Source: Harmothoe impar
Taxonomy: Eukaryota > Annelida > Polychaeta > Phyllodocida > Polynoidae
Assembly (NCBI GenBank): GCA_947462335.1
Contig: OX381720.1
Coordinates: 65,369,946 to 65,433,945, forward strand
DNA: 64,000 nucleotides
Direction: 5' to 3'
Shown in pieces: positions 9,198 through 18,841 of the stretch. The number at the start of each line of letters is the position of its first letter. Position 1 is the stretch's first letter. The notes below the pieces were generated by a model. It searched no databases, was not told the DNA's origin, and saw only the letters and a list, made by a program, of their open reading frames with translations. The translations under genes were made by a program, and so were the position numbers.

Positions 9198-11053
9198 ATG
9201 GCCGAGCAACAGCTCCACCAGTCCACTTGAGGACCCCGAGATGGCTTCGGCTGTCGAGGAACTCCTTGCCTCTAACCGCGGGTCAGGAGATAAACTGAGT
9301 GAGAAGATAGCGGATATGCAAGTGGATCCCACTGTGTCCCGATCCGAAAATCTCCCTCTCCGGAAGTTGAGGAGGAATTCGTGCTGCCCGAAGGTTTGGT
9401 GCTCCCTGAGTCTGAATCTATGGACCTGGATTGCCAACCCTCCCGGTTGGTAAGTCTGAGTGTGTCGCCCACTTTGAAGAAGACGGTGAACCGCCGATTA
9501 TCCATGAAGGATAGTGCCACTACTAGTGATGACGGAGATACCACTGGGCCGAAGACTCGGACTCGGACTGGTGGTAACAAGACACCGAGGGACAGATCCA
9601 AGTCTACGGACCGGTCTGCCTTCAAGGTGACCAAACAGACCGGATCGGGCTAGAAGGCTCAATCTAAGATAGAGAAGCCTGATCCGAAAGGGAAGAAGCC
9701 TGGTACTGTGAGTACCAAGCCTAAGGACTCCACCACCACTGCTACTACAAGCAGTACGGTGAAGGATGCAAAGAAGCCGAAGGGTAAGGTCGATGCAAAA
9801 GCTGAGACCAAACCGAAGGGTAAGGTCGATGCAAAAGCTGAGACCAAACCGAAGGGTAAGGTCGATGCAAAAGCTGAGACCAAACCGAAGGGTAAGGTGG
9901 ATGTGAAAGCTGACACTCAACCCACATTGGCTTCCGGACGTAAAAAATCCGAAAGTGAAATCCTGGAGATGACAACCAAGAAATTGGCCAGAGTTCCCCT
10001 GACGGATCTACTGTCCTTAGCAAAGGGCATGGATACTAGTCCTGCAGGTGGATGTCCGAAGATGTCTAACACTGTGGGCCAGTTGGAGGGGACGCAGTCA
10101 ACCTTGACCGGACCCGTGGAGATTGACTTCACTCTAGGGAGATCCGCAGTGGTCTCTTTGGTGACTGAAGTCGTCTCAGAGCCTGAATAGGAAACTTTAA
10201 GGTGCCGGCCCCCCCCGCGCCTTTGAAAGTAACTGTGACCACATCGGCTCCACCACCCGAGGAGCCCGTGATTGACCCGGAGCATACAGACGGGGTGTTC
10301 GACATAGATACTTCGGAGGAGCCTGGGAAGATAGGAGAGGCTGCTGGTGTTGGTCCCACTTCGGGACCGCGTACCTCTCCGAAGGGAAGTGGGGGATCAG
10401 GAGGCATCCTGACTCCCCATTCCCATGATGACCGTTTCAAGGATAATGACCTTGTCCCTAGAGTGCTCCGGAAGAGCTTAGTTAACACGGTAAGCAAGAC
10501 TGAGTTAAAGCAGATTGACTTCGGCCTGACTGCTACATTCGGGGGTCTGGAACAGTTGGGGGACACTCTCCCTACCTGGTTTCCGGATCGTCTGAACAGT
10601 AGTTTGGAGGAGGTAGGAGAGGATACAAAGAAGGAACGTCTTCTCCTAGTTGCTGAGCATCAGGCTGGGCTTGCGGCCGGGCCCACTGCCTTAGCGGAAC
10701 TGGACTCTGACATGGAGACCTTTGCAGATTATCGCACTGTCCTCGGAATGCGCGAGAAAAGCAAGAGTAAGACTCCAGCCAGAAAGCTTGCCCAGGTGTT
10801 AGCCCAGAAAACAAAGGAGGCTATCGCTGATGCAGCTCAGGAAGAGGAGATCATGCTACAATAGTCAGTGGCGGTTCGCACGAATCTCACTGCTCAACAG
10901 GAAAGGGCAAACCTTCATGACCATGTGTTGAAGAATGCCATCCGGAGGGCGTCGCTGGACGCTAGGCAAACCCCGGCGGAGGTTGACTCCATTCTGGAGG
11001 GTGTCGATAAGATGCCACGAGAAGAACTCGCTGGGTTGGTGGACACGCCCTGA
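9198..11053 (+). pseudogene. Broken Gag/ORF1-like protein with 12-residue repeats
   Basis: Reading starts at ATG 9198 and moves through three frames. Stops at 9228, 9651, 10188 and 10862, plus a frameshift at a C8 run (about 10209-10216), interrupt it. The product would be Ser/Thr/Lys/Pro-rich with four copies of a 12-residue KPKGKVDAKAET unit (36-bp repeat, about 9775-9910) and a charged helical C-terminus. A further coding-like stretch runs to about 11270, and AATAAA lies at 11309. It follows directly on a LINE A-tail and is probably a retroelement Gag or ORF1. A basic core protein of a Polinton cannot be excluded. Confidence 0.45.
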
Positions 11054-11337
11054 AAGCCAACGCAGTGAGTGCATTTCAGTATTTCGCACTTATGTGTGTG
11101 GGAGACTGTGTGAAGGAAAACCAGTCCTCTCAGTGCCCATTGGAGACCAATGCCGAAGGTTTCTCTGACAATGAGGAGTGGATAAAGGAGGATAGGCTGG
11201 ACCGTTAGGTCCTGCTGTATCACTTCGATATCCTGGAGCGTGTACGTATTGCTAACAAGGTTCATTGGAAAGGGTAGGGCGACAAGTTCAACGAGTCAAT
11301 TCCTGTCAATAAAATTTGTTTAAAAGAAAAGAAAAAG

Positions 11338-12527
11338 ATAAACATCACCTTACCTAGCAACAGCTCTATGAACTATTACCCTGACAACAGCCGGACTTCT
11401 TATAAGACACATTTCTGCTCGGCCTTACTTTTACCGGAGGCTTACGAAACGGCTCTGAGCGAAATCATACTGCCGACAGAATGGAGTAACATACTGAAGG
11501 AGGAATTTCTTCGTTATCTCTCTTCTACGGAAAGACCTGTCGTCGAAACAGTCGTCCCGAATGTTTAACAACCAACCTCTGTTAGAGGCACTCCTAAAAG
11601 TGGACTGGGAAAAGCTGGAGGAAGACTTGGCTAAGGCAGAAACAGTAAGATGAAGTAGTCTAAGAGTCACTTCAAAAAGTGGACTGGGCCAAGTGGAGGA
11701 GGAGGAGGAGGAGGAGGAGGAGAAGGAGGGGGTAGTGTAAGAGTGGATAGGTCTGAAAGTAGCAATGAGAAAAACGCAACGTCACATTACACACTCAACT
11801 CCAAAGAGGAAGACCTAATGATAGAAAAAAGAGGTCCTACCTAAGAGAAAAAAGAAAAAAAAACACCTCTCAGCGCCGCCGATAAAATACACATGCAAAT
11901 AAAAAAACTATCGAGAAAGATGGTTAAAGAACTGGAGAAGGACTATAAGATAGAAACGTTGCTGGACGTTACTTATCAGGTACCGCCCATAGTCACTGCA
12001 ATCAACTCTCCTTTCCTCTCCGGTTTAAACAACCTCTTTAAAGACCACGAACTAAGTCGAAATTATTTTAAGAAGATGAAGCCTCTGCAGAAACTCTTCC
12101 AGTTCAACACTCTTACAAAACATGTCACCATCCAGGTACCGGAAAACTATTGCATGCACCTCAACCCGAATCTGGCACAAATTTAAGGATTCAGGGCGGA
12201 AACCCGTTTGGTGGGACGGACGACGGGCCATCACACAATGGACCCTTTCGCAGACGTGTACACTGTGTACATGTACACAGATGCCATTCAAAAAAGGCAG
12301 GTAGGAGATGTGAACGTATCTCTTCTACGCTGCGTCTTGGTCAACAGAAGCGGAAAAAACAAGGGTGCAATTCAAGCAATCAGTTTTCCCCATTTGGATT
12401 ATTTCCCTTTGAAGTCGAAACCGTTCAACGACATGGGTATCTACTTAAGAGACAGAACCGGTCAACCCATATCATTCGAAACAGGAGAGGGATGGTGACA
12501 CTCTTTTTAAGACCCGTGGATCGATAA
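11338..12527 (+). pseudogene. Polinton/adintovirus penton-like minor capsid protein, broken
   Basis: In one frame from 11338 come ITLPSNSSMNYYPDN and then LPEAYETALSEIILP, a pattern I associate with the penton-type protein of Polintons. The rest follows at 11893-12183 and 12208-12498, including a YTD..QVGD..LLR segment and a C-terminal GQPISFETG. Stops occur at 11566 and near 11650, 11840 and 12184, and a one-base shift near 12495 precedes the last residues. A GGA/GAG microsatellite (11695-11735) interrupts it. The 5' end is lost at the join with the Gag-like sequence. In intact elements this protein would form the capsid vertices. Confidence 0.75.
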
Positions 12528-12561
12528 GAAAGGAACCGCTCGCCGAAGAAATTGCAAAGAC

Positions 12562-12930
12562 ATGTTAAGAACACATTCGCCTTATTTCACACCGAGAGCT
12601 GCAACCAACGAAGGTTACAGTTCTTACTACAACACTCAATTCGGCAACGGTGTCGAAGTGTACAGTGGCTGCTTTTTCCAGAACCGTCACGGATTCGGTG
12701 GTGCTCTGTTAGAGCTGATGCACTTGGCCACACCTCTTTTGAGAACCGTTGGGAAAACCCTGTTGCGCGCTGGCGTGGGTGTGGCCAAGGATGTAATGGC
12801 CGGACGATCTTTCAACAGCAGTGTGAAAAATAGAGGGATGGCCAGCATGAAGAACTTGGGAGGTCAATTAATAAGTACGGAGAAAAACTCCAAAGAGAGC
12901 ACCTTGAAAAAAAGGAGTGAAACGCATTAG
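12562..12930 (+). CDS. Small virion-associated protein, pVI/pX-like position
   Basis: Open frame of 122 residues placed between the penton-like and capsid genes, as in Polintons and adintoviruses. Residues 20-45 resemble the YSG.FFQ..HGFGG segment commonly seen there. A hydrophobic/amphipathic stretch follows (LLRTVGKTLLRAGVGVAKDV, about residues 53-72), then a basic tail ending KKRSETH. A membrane-active or core role is inferred from position and composition only. The frame itself is intact, but its neighbours are broken. Confidence 0.55.
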   Translation: MLRTHSPYFTPRAATNEGYSSYYNTQFGNGVEVYSGCFFQNRHGFGGALLELMHLATPLLRTVGKTLLRAGVGVAKDVMAGRSFNSSVKNRGMASMKNLGGQLISTEKNSKESTLKKRSETH

Positions 12931-13014
12931 TCCAGAACCTGTTCAAACGGGTGGTGGTTCGCAGCGTAACCACAAGAGACAAGAGAGGGGGAAATCTTCA
13001 ACGGCTAGACGGTG

Positions 13015-13022
13015 TATATATA
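13015..13022 (+). promoter_or_regulatory. TATA box of the capsid gene
   Basis: TATATATA lies 68 bp before the ATG at 13083, followed by CTCTCAGTCCACTGTCAGTC, which resembles the CACTCACTCAGTC leader of the poly-alanine genes (about 66 bp spacing there). Confidence 0.6.
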
Positions 13023-13082
13023 TGAAAGGGTTACAGGGTCCCTCTCTCAGTCCACTGTCAGTCGACGCAACAAGCGGTCGCA

Positions 13083-15450
13083 ATGGCTTACGTGCACGAA
13101 AACAGCAAGGAGTGCGCACTCAGCGAGCTCGATCTGCACAGAGTAGCACCAACTCAAACAGCTATCCTCAAGTCCACCTTTGTCTGCCTAGAAACCAAAA
13201 ATTCTTTGAGCGACGGAAGTAACATCAACTTCACGATCGGCAAGTCGCAAGAGTATACGGACCTGAACGAAAACTACCTACATCTGGAAGGTAAGGTAGT
13301 GAAAAAAAACGGCGATGCTCTCAGAGTGGACAACAACCTGGCTCTCATGAACAACTTCGCTTACACTCTGTTCAAGGACGTTCAAGTTTCCATCGGAGGT
13401 TTAAAAATATCCGGTAACACGGAAACTTTCCCCTACAGAGCTTACCTAGAAGGTTTGCTCATCTACGACAAGGGTGTGAAAGAGAGCATCATGACAGCGC
13501 AAGGTTGGTACAGAGACACGGCCGGTAAGTTCAACGACCTGGCGGAGGCAAACGAAGGATTCGTGGCTCACAAAGCAATAGCTAAAAAAGGTAGCTTTCA
13601 CCTAATCAAAAGACTCCACTTCGACCTGGCTCATCAACCGAAGCTCATAGCTGGAGAAACAGAGATCAACCTCCCTCTGAAACAGGCTTTGCCTAGTTTC
13701 TAGCTGATGGCCGCTATCGACAGCAAGTACAAACTAAGGATCAGTAAGGCTAAGCTTTACGTGCATCGCATTGTGGTTACTCCTTTAGTGTCAGAAATGC
13801 ACGAGAAGGCCGTCATCGAACACAGACCCTTCGATTACCCCATAAACCGGGTGGAAGTGACGACCTACGCCTTTCCCAGGGCAACAGAGATCACACCTAC
13901 ACGCACTCCAACACGGGACAGCTTCCTGAGGCGGTGACCATTTGTTTCTTGGACCAAGAAGCCTTCAATGGAAATTACAAGAAAAACCCGTTCGAGATGA
14001 AACATTTGAATATTGACAGGCTCAAACCCCTGACTTATGTTGTTTTAGGATAGAGGAAGGGCAAATCAGAAAGTTCTTAATATGTTTAAACAAGTTTATT
14101 ATATTGAAAGGTATATATTTTGGCTCTTCAGAACACTTTGTGATGCGTCTGTAACCCTAGCGGTTCAGTTTTAATCGCCTCGCAAAGTATATCGTCCGCG
14201 ATTCGGGTGACTCCGTGACGAAAAATACATGTTCATGTACATTGTGCCTCAAATACATCACAGCTACAAATAATTTGGTATGCAAGCTGGGGCAACATAT
14301 ATCCTCACGCATACCAAGAATGGATATCATCAGGGAAATAGTTTTTGAGATACAGCCCAGTGAATTTTGAACATTTATCAAAAATATGAAAATTTCAACT
14401 ACATACTCTCAACTTTACCCTAGTTTCCTCAAAATGGTCCCATTATTGGTTAAAATCACTGTACAATGTCATGATCATGTGTACTTTAAGAAATATGAAG
14501 CATAATGATATCTGGTCAGACCTAGTTTGCACAGTATAGGCCTAAAGTACCCCTATTAATCTATTTTGCGTCACGGAGTCACCCTGGTGACTCCGTGACG
14601 GAAATAATTTCTTGTATAAATGAGCATAAAAATGGTGGATTTCTATTTCAGAACATTAGAGGGAATGGGTAGGACACAGGAAAACCAGAGATAACTTAAA
14701 TATATTGGGTATTAATGATTCTATGAAGGTTTAAATTTTTATCAGGGTGACTGGTGACTCCTTGACGAATATTGAGGGTGACTCCGTGATGGAAAATATG
14801 TATCCCAATAGACATATGCTCCTGGAGGCAAGATTATTGGATTTTTCTCAAAATTTCTTTTTTCCAGCAGAAGACACAAGAGTTATCTCACAATCTGGGA
14901 TACAATGGATACTGTGTGGATCTTCTGAATTTACTATATAGAGGTGTCAACCTGAAAAGACTTTTGATCAGTTTGCTAGCAAAACAAACTTAAATGACTG
15001 TGGAGAAAAAAATATGGTACATATCTAGTGAAATCCTCGTGAATCAATTGACTATACCATAGGCCTAATAGAAAATGATATTAGGGATAGGCTGTTACTG
15101 CCTCAGTAGACATGGGAAACATGTAAAACATGTCATTTTTAGTGTTTTTGACGTTTTCAGGGGTTTTTGGTTCATTGGAGGGCCAGAAAACGGAAAATGT
15201 TAGGCCAATACACAAAAAGTAGAGATTTCCCAAATCATTAGGATGTTTTCTCACATATAATAAAAGATTGAAAAAATTGGTGCAAAACTGCTTAATCTGT
15301 AGGGGTATAAGCCTGAAAAGGGCCAGAAATAGCCAAAACAACATAAGTCGGGAGTTTGTGCCATCAACTCGCTGCAAGTGATCTTGAATGACCAAAAAGT
15401 TCCCAATGACGCCTACGTCCCCAACTTCATCGACAAGCAAGCGGTAAGGG
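13083..15450 (+). pseudogene. Major capsid protein (double jelly-roll type), split by a transposon
   Basis: ATG 13083 opens a 206-codon frame typical of Polinton/adintovirus capsid proteins (PTQTAILKSTF, an INFTIG strand, NNLALMNNFAYTLFKDV). An in-frame TAG at 13701 is followed by continuing homology (KYKLRISKAKLYVHRI). A one-base shift near 13878 precedes GQLPEAV and then AFNGNYKKNPFEMKHLNI (about 13905-14013), both family hallmarks. The frame is then broken by a 1.35-kb DNA transposon and resumes at about 15364 with NSLQVILNDQKVP and ends near 15450. The C-terminal remainder is absent. It forms the capsid shell in functional relatives; this copy cannot. Confidence 0.85.
14014..15363. mobile_element. 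DNA transposon inserted in the capsid gene
   Basis: Both ends carry an inverted repeat with a 15-bp perfect core (GACTTATGTTGTTTT at 14032-14046, complement at 15335-15349). Weaker pairing extends outward for about 18 bp. Capsid homology stops at one end and resumes at the other, which fixes the limits to a few bases. The inside is non-coding and AT-rich, with a recurring GGTGACTCCGTGACG motif in both orientations at about 14206, 14571-14600, 14750 and 14777. No transposase was seen, so it is non-autonomous. Target duplication is not clear. Confidence 0.8.
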
Positions 15451-15485
15451 AATATTCAAAGATAATACATTTAGCTATTGTTACA

Positions 15486-15491
15486 GACAAT
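15486..15491 (+). repeat. Target-site duplication GACAAT (left)
   Basis: GACAAT precedes the AGTAGTAT terminus and is repeated at 23277-23282 directly after ATACTACT. A 6-bp duplication is characteristic of Polinton/Maverick integration by a retroviral-type integrase. Confidence 0.92.
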
Positions 15492-16348
15492 AGTAGTATT
15501 TAATGTATCGGAACGGGACTATGCTTAAGTACTGTTTATTACTCAATCGACATGCAGCCAATCAGAGGCCTCCATTTGGTCACGTGACCGGAAGTGACCT
15601 ACTTAGGGGATTAGTGGTGACGTCACGTGACCTAGTTAGCCAATCAGAGGCCGCCATTTGGTCACGTGACCGGAAGTGACGTCATATGACCTACTTATGG
15701 TACGGAAGTGATGTCATACGACCTACTTAGGGGACCGGAAGTGACGTCATATGACCAACTTTAGGATCACGTGACCGGAAGTGACCTGATGAGTCACGTG
15801 ACCGGAAGTGACGTCACATGACCTAATGGACAACCGGAAGTGACCTCATTGAGGATCACGTGACCGGAAGTGACCTGATTGATCACGTGACCGGAAGAAG
15901 AAGAAGAAGTGACGTCACGCGACTTGATGAAGAGATGAGCGTCTTTAAGGGGTCACGCGCTTTAAAATGCGATATATATTTTTTTTGGAGGAGGAGGAGG
16001 CGAGTCTCTTATTTTTTTTGGTAAACCAATAAAAAACACAACGATATAAGTTTGTTTTTTCATTTTATTTTTTTATGAGCGACTGGAAGTGACTTATTGA
16101 ACTAGGTAGAAGTGTTCTTTAGAGTGTATAAGGGGGGAGGGAAGGGGAGGGGGGGAGGGGGGGAGGGGGGCCCCCTTTAAGATGCATGGGGAGGGGGGCG
16201 CTTTTAGGATGCATGGGGCGGGTGGGGGGGAGGGGAGGGGAGGGGGGGAGGGGGGCGCTCTAGGGGGGTGGGGGGCACTCTAAGGGGCGTTTGTCTCTTT
16301 TAAGAAAAAAAAGAAAGAAAAGAATTTAATCGAGAGACACACTTCTTC
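15492..16348 (+). repeat. Left terminal inverted repeat
   Basis: Matches the reverse complement of 22406-23276 almost throughout. From the outside in: terminal AGTAGTAT and CGGAACGGGACTA, two AGCCAATCAGAGG CCAAT boxes, about eight ACCGGAAGT/TGACGTCA/GTCACGTGAC clusters (to about 15930), a GGAGGAGG run, an AT-rich stretch, a G-rich tract (about 16130-16285) and the start of the CTCGAG hairpin. Confidence 0.93.
15560..15930. promoter_or_regulatory. CCAAT / ETS / CRE / E-box motif array in the left TIR
   Basis: Repeating units read GGTCACGTGACCGGAAGTGACGTCA or parts of it. GTCACGTGAC is a USF/TFE-type E-box, ACCGGAAGT an ETS/GABP site, TGACGTCA a CRE, and AGCCAATCAG an NF-Y site. The same array, inverted, lies at 22855-23210. 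Roles are inferred from consensus motifs. Confidence 0.6.
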
Positions 16349-16374
16349 CTCTCGAGAGGAAGAAGTGTGTCTCT
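16333..16374. repeat. 42-bp perfect palindrome at the inner end of the left TIR
   Basis: AGAGACACACTTCTTCCTCTC followed by its exact complement, centred on CTCGAG (16351-16356). The right TIR carries only one arm, joined to the polymerase gene at 22406. Related hairpins lie at 414-435, about 54647-54687 and about 62459-62504. It could form a stable hairpin. Confidence 0.9.
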
Positions 16375-16521
16375 TAATTTTTTTTGTTTATCACGTGCTC
16401 TGATGAGGCGATCAGCCGCGACCGGAGGAATTGACACTTTAAGAGGACACGCGACTTAATTGTTATAATATTTTTTTTTACTTACTAATTAAGAAGACGT
16501 ATGAAAATAAAACACAACAAT

Positions 16522-17262
16522 TCACATGTCCGTTGTTCTCGTTGTTTCTTGCTTGATAAAGTCAAGTAATATCGCGATGCCGAGGTCAAACTTTCCCATG
16601 TCCTCAGTCAACACTCGAAGGAGTTCAAAAGGCGTACTGCCGGCACCGTCAGCTTCAGCTTGCCACATTTTCAACACTCGGAAGGCCCACTCAGCGGGAC
16701 TTCCTCCATATTCGCATTCTTCAGCGATCTTATCTAACCTCTCAGGCGACAATTTTAAATGGCCCCCCACCTCTTTCCACCTGCTACCTAGGCGTCTGCC
16801 GAGGGCGCCCAAGTGCTTATGCATCGCGTGCGAGTCGGGGTTCTCGAAATCCAACCCCTGCCTGTGGAGAAGGGTCATCCACTGAGCCAACAGTTCCACT
16901 CGTCTAATGCGGGTGAAGACGCGGCCGAGCTCTCCCCATCTATGACGATGCGGGGTTTCACCCCACCAGACTCGGAACATCGCCGTACACAGCTCCTCCG
17001 GTGTCTTGACACTGCGCTCTACTAGAGCATCCATACGGGCGGCGGTAACTTTTAAGCTACTGCCCAACTCTCTCCAAGATCCGCTCAACTCTTTACCTAG
17101 TTGAAGAAGCAAGGCATCGCTATATGCTAAGCGCCGCTGTCCTACCTCTCTATTCTCCCCATCGGTCTGCCCCGCGCGTCTCACGTCGTCAAGCCGCATT
17201 AACTTTTTTTCAGGTGGACAAGGAGGTGAAGGCGAGCTTGAAAGTGGAATAGCTTGAGCCAT
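16522..17262 (-). CDS. Protein with two tandem death domains, Polinton-borne
   Basis: Intact 246-residue frame with start at 17262 (GAGATGG context). TATA-like TGTATAAAAGC lies on the minus strand near 17388-17378, about 115 bp upstream, and a GCC-rich leader follows. Residues 1-45 are Pro/Ser-rich and polar. Death domain 1 spans about 47-132 (LLLQLGKELSGSWRELGSSL start, MFRVWW near its end). Death domain 2 spans about 145-240 (LGALGRRLGSRWKEVGGHLK start, then VLKMWQAEA). There are no catalytic residues, so an adaptor or decoy acting by death-domain contacts in host apoptosis or NF-kB-type signalling is inferred. It sits just inside the left TIR and is absent from the sister element, where only its leader remains (554-690). 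Confidence 0.9.
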   Translation of the reverse strand: MAQAIPLSSSPSPPCPPEKKLMRLDDVRRAGQTDGENREVGQRRLAYSDALLLQLGKELSGSWRELGSSLKVTAARMDALVERSVKTPEELCTAMFRVWWGETPHRHRWGELGRVFTRIRRVELLAQWMTLLHRQGLDFENPDSHAMHKHLGALGRRLGSRWKEVGGHLKLSPERLDKIAEECEYGGSPAEWAFRVLKMWQAEADGAGSTPFELLRVLTEDMGKFDLGIAILLDFIKQETTRTTDM

Positions 17263-18325
17263 CTCGTCTCGTCTTGGCGGCGGCGGCGGCAGCGGCGGCG
17301 GCGGTGGTGGCGGTGGTGGTGGTAGTAGACGTTACTGTGGTCAGAGGCGATATGTTTTTTTCCAACAGAAATCAGAGCTTTTATACAGAGGGAGTTTAAT
17401 CCTATTTCCAACAGCACCCCAGCTGTCTAGCAACCTGTCCGCATGACGCTTTTCAGCCGCTCCGCTCCTTAAGAGCTTCTTAAGAGCTTAGATGACGAGG
17501 AGTATGTCATCGCTATCGGTGGAGACCAGCTGAAAATGGTGTTTTTTCCTCATCCATAGCCTTACCTCCTACCCCCTACCTGAGGACGACTCTCTCTCCC
17601 TCTGACATTCATTGTAACACACGTCAGAGGTCAGGTGAAAATCGGATTTTTTCATGCACAGCCTTAGTCAGCTGTCACCCCTATTGAACTAGCCGGCCGC
17701 CGCCGGCCGGCCCGGTCTACTCACCACGGCAGGAGGCGGTGATTTTTTTTTGTTTTACACTTAAGTCGCTCACCACATGCACACGCCTCTACTCACAGAC
17801 AGACACACTCGTCTTAGGGGGTCCTGCTTCACGCCACACATTTTTTTGTATACACACTCTGAGCTCATGACCGTTAATCCTTTATACAGCTAATGCGCGT
17901 TGAATTGCTGAACAGGGTGGTAAGTAGCTTAGCTCATGACAGTCGATCTCTCATAAGGGGGGAAAGGGATCCAGCTGAAAACGTCATGCATTATGTCATT
18001 TGTTTCTCTTTGTGAATGGCCGCCGGTCAGCCGGCGGCAGCAACCACTTAATCCTTTATACAGCTAATGCGCGTTGAATTGCTGAACAGGGTGGTAAGTA
18101 GCTTAGCTCATGACAGTCGATCTCTCAAAAGGGGGGAAAGGGATCCAGCTGAAAACGTCATGCATTATGTCTTTTGTTTCTCTTTGTGAATGGCCACCGG
18201 TCGGCCGGCGGCAGCTGAACAGGGACAGTAAGTAGCTTAGCTCTAGAAGCGAGAAGGCGTATATAAGGGGACTGGAAACCCCCATTCACTCACTCAGTCT
18301 TTTGCCGCTCTCTACAGTCACCACC
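17263..18325. promoter_or_regulatory. Divergent promoter between the death-domain and poly-alanine genes
   Basis: Serves a leftward gene (minus TATA near 17378-17388) and a rightward gene (TATATAAG at 18260-18267). A unit of about 174 bp beginning TTAATCCTTTATACAGC occurs at 17874 and 18048, and its end recurs near 18205. CAGCTG occurs about six times, several as ATCCAGCTGAAAACGTCATG. GTAAGTAGCTTAGCTC, a donor-like phrase, recurs in each unit, and CTCTCTACAG just before the ATG looks like an acceptor. A spliced leader is possible but unproven. Homologous to 554-1890. Confidence 0.65.
18260..18267 (+). promoter_or_regulatory. TATA box of the poly-alanine/PC4-like gene
   Basis: TATATAAG, 66 bp before ATG 18326, in the same surroundings as 1825-1832. 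Confidence 0.75.
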
Positions 18326-18676
18326 ATGAGCAAAAGATAACACCTAGTGCCGTCCAAGGATCTAAGCAAGTTCAAGAACAAGAAGACTACGCGGAACAGC
18401 GCTCATTTAGCATCAGTGCCTCCTCTTGCTACTGAAAATGAGACTACCGCCGCAACCGCTTGGTCTTATCACCCTCCCGCTGTAGCGAGCGCTCGCAGCA
18501 GTAGTAGTAGTAGTAGTAGTAGCGGTAGTAGTAGTAGTAGTAGTAGAAGTAGTAGTGGTAGTAGTAGCAGTACTACTGGTAGTAGTCGTCTTGCTAGCGA
18601 CGTTGTTACACTCGCGACGGTACACGTTGCTGCTAAGCGCGCTGCCGCTGCTACTGCCGCTGCTACTGCCGCCCTG

Positions 18677-18710
<34 letters not shown>

Positions 18711-18806
18711 ATCCTCGTGCTGCTGCTGCTGCTGCTGCTGCGCCCTGCTACTGCTGCGCCTGCTACTGCTGCGCCTGCTGAGGCTGCTGCGCCTGCTACT
18801 GTTGCG

Positions 18807-18841
<35 letters not shown>

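Noticed and set aside
9498..10023. Minus-strand frames over the 36-bp repeat
   Set aside because: Shadow of the plus-strand Lys-rich repeat. The plus reading is supported by flanking coding-like sequence.
18555..18780. Valine/leucine-rich start of the long frame ending at 19973, as a signal or membrane segment
   Set aside because: It is the wrong frame of the GTA/CTG repeat. The real N-terminus is in the frame of ATG 18326 up to the one-base insertion.
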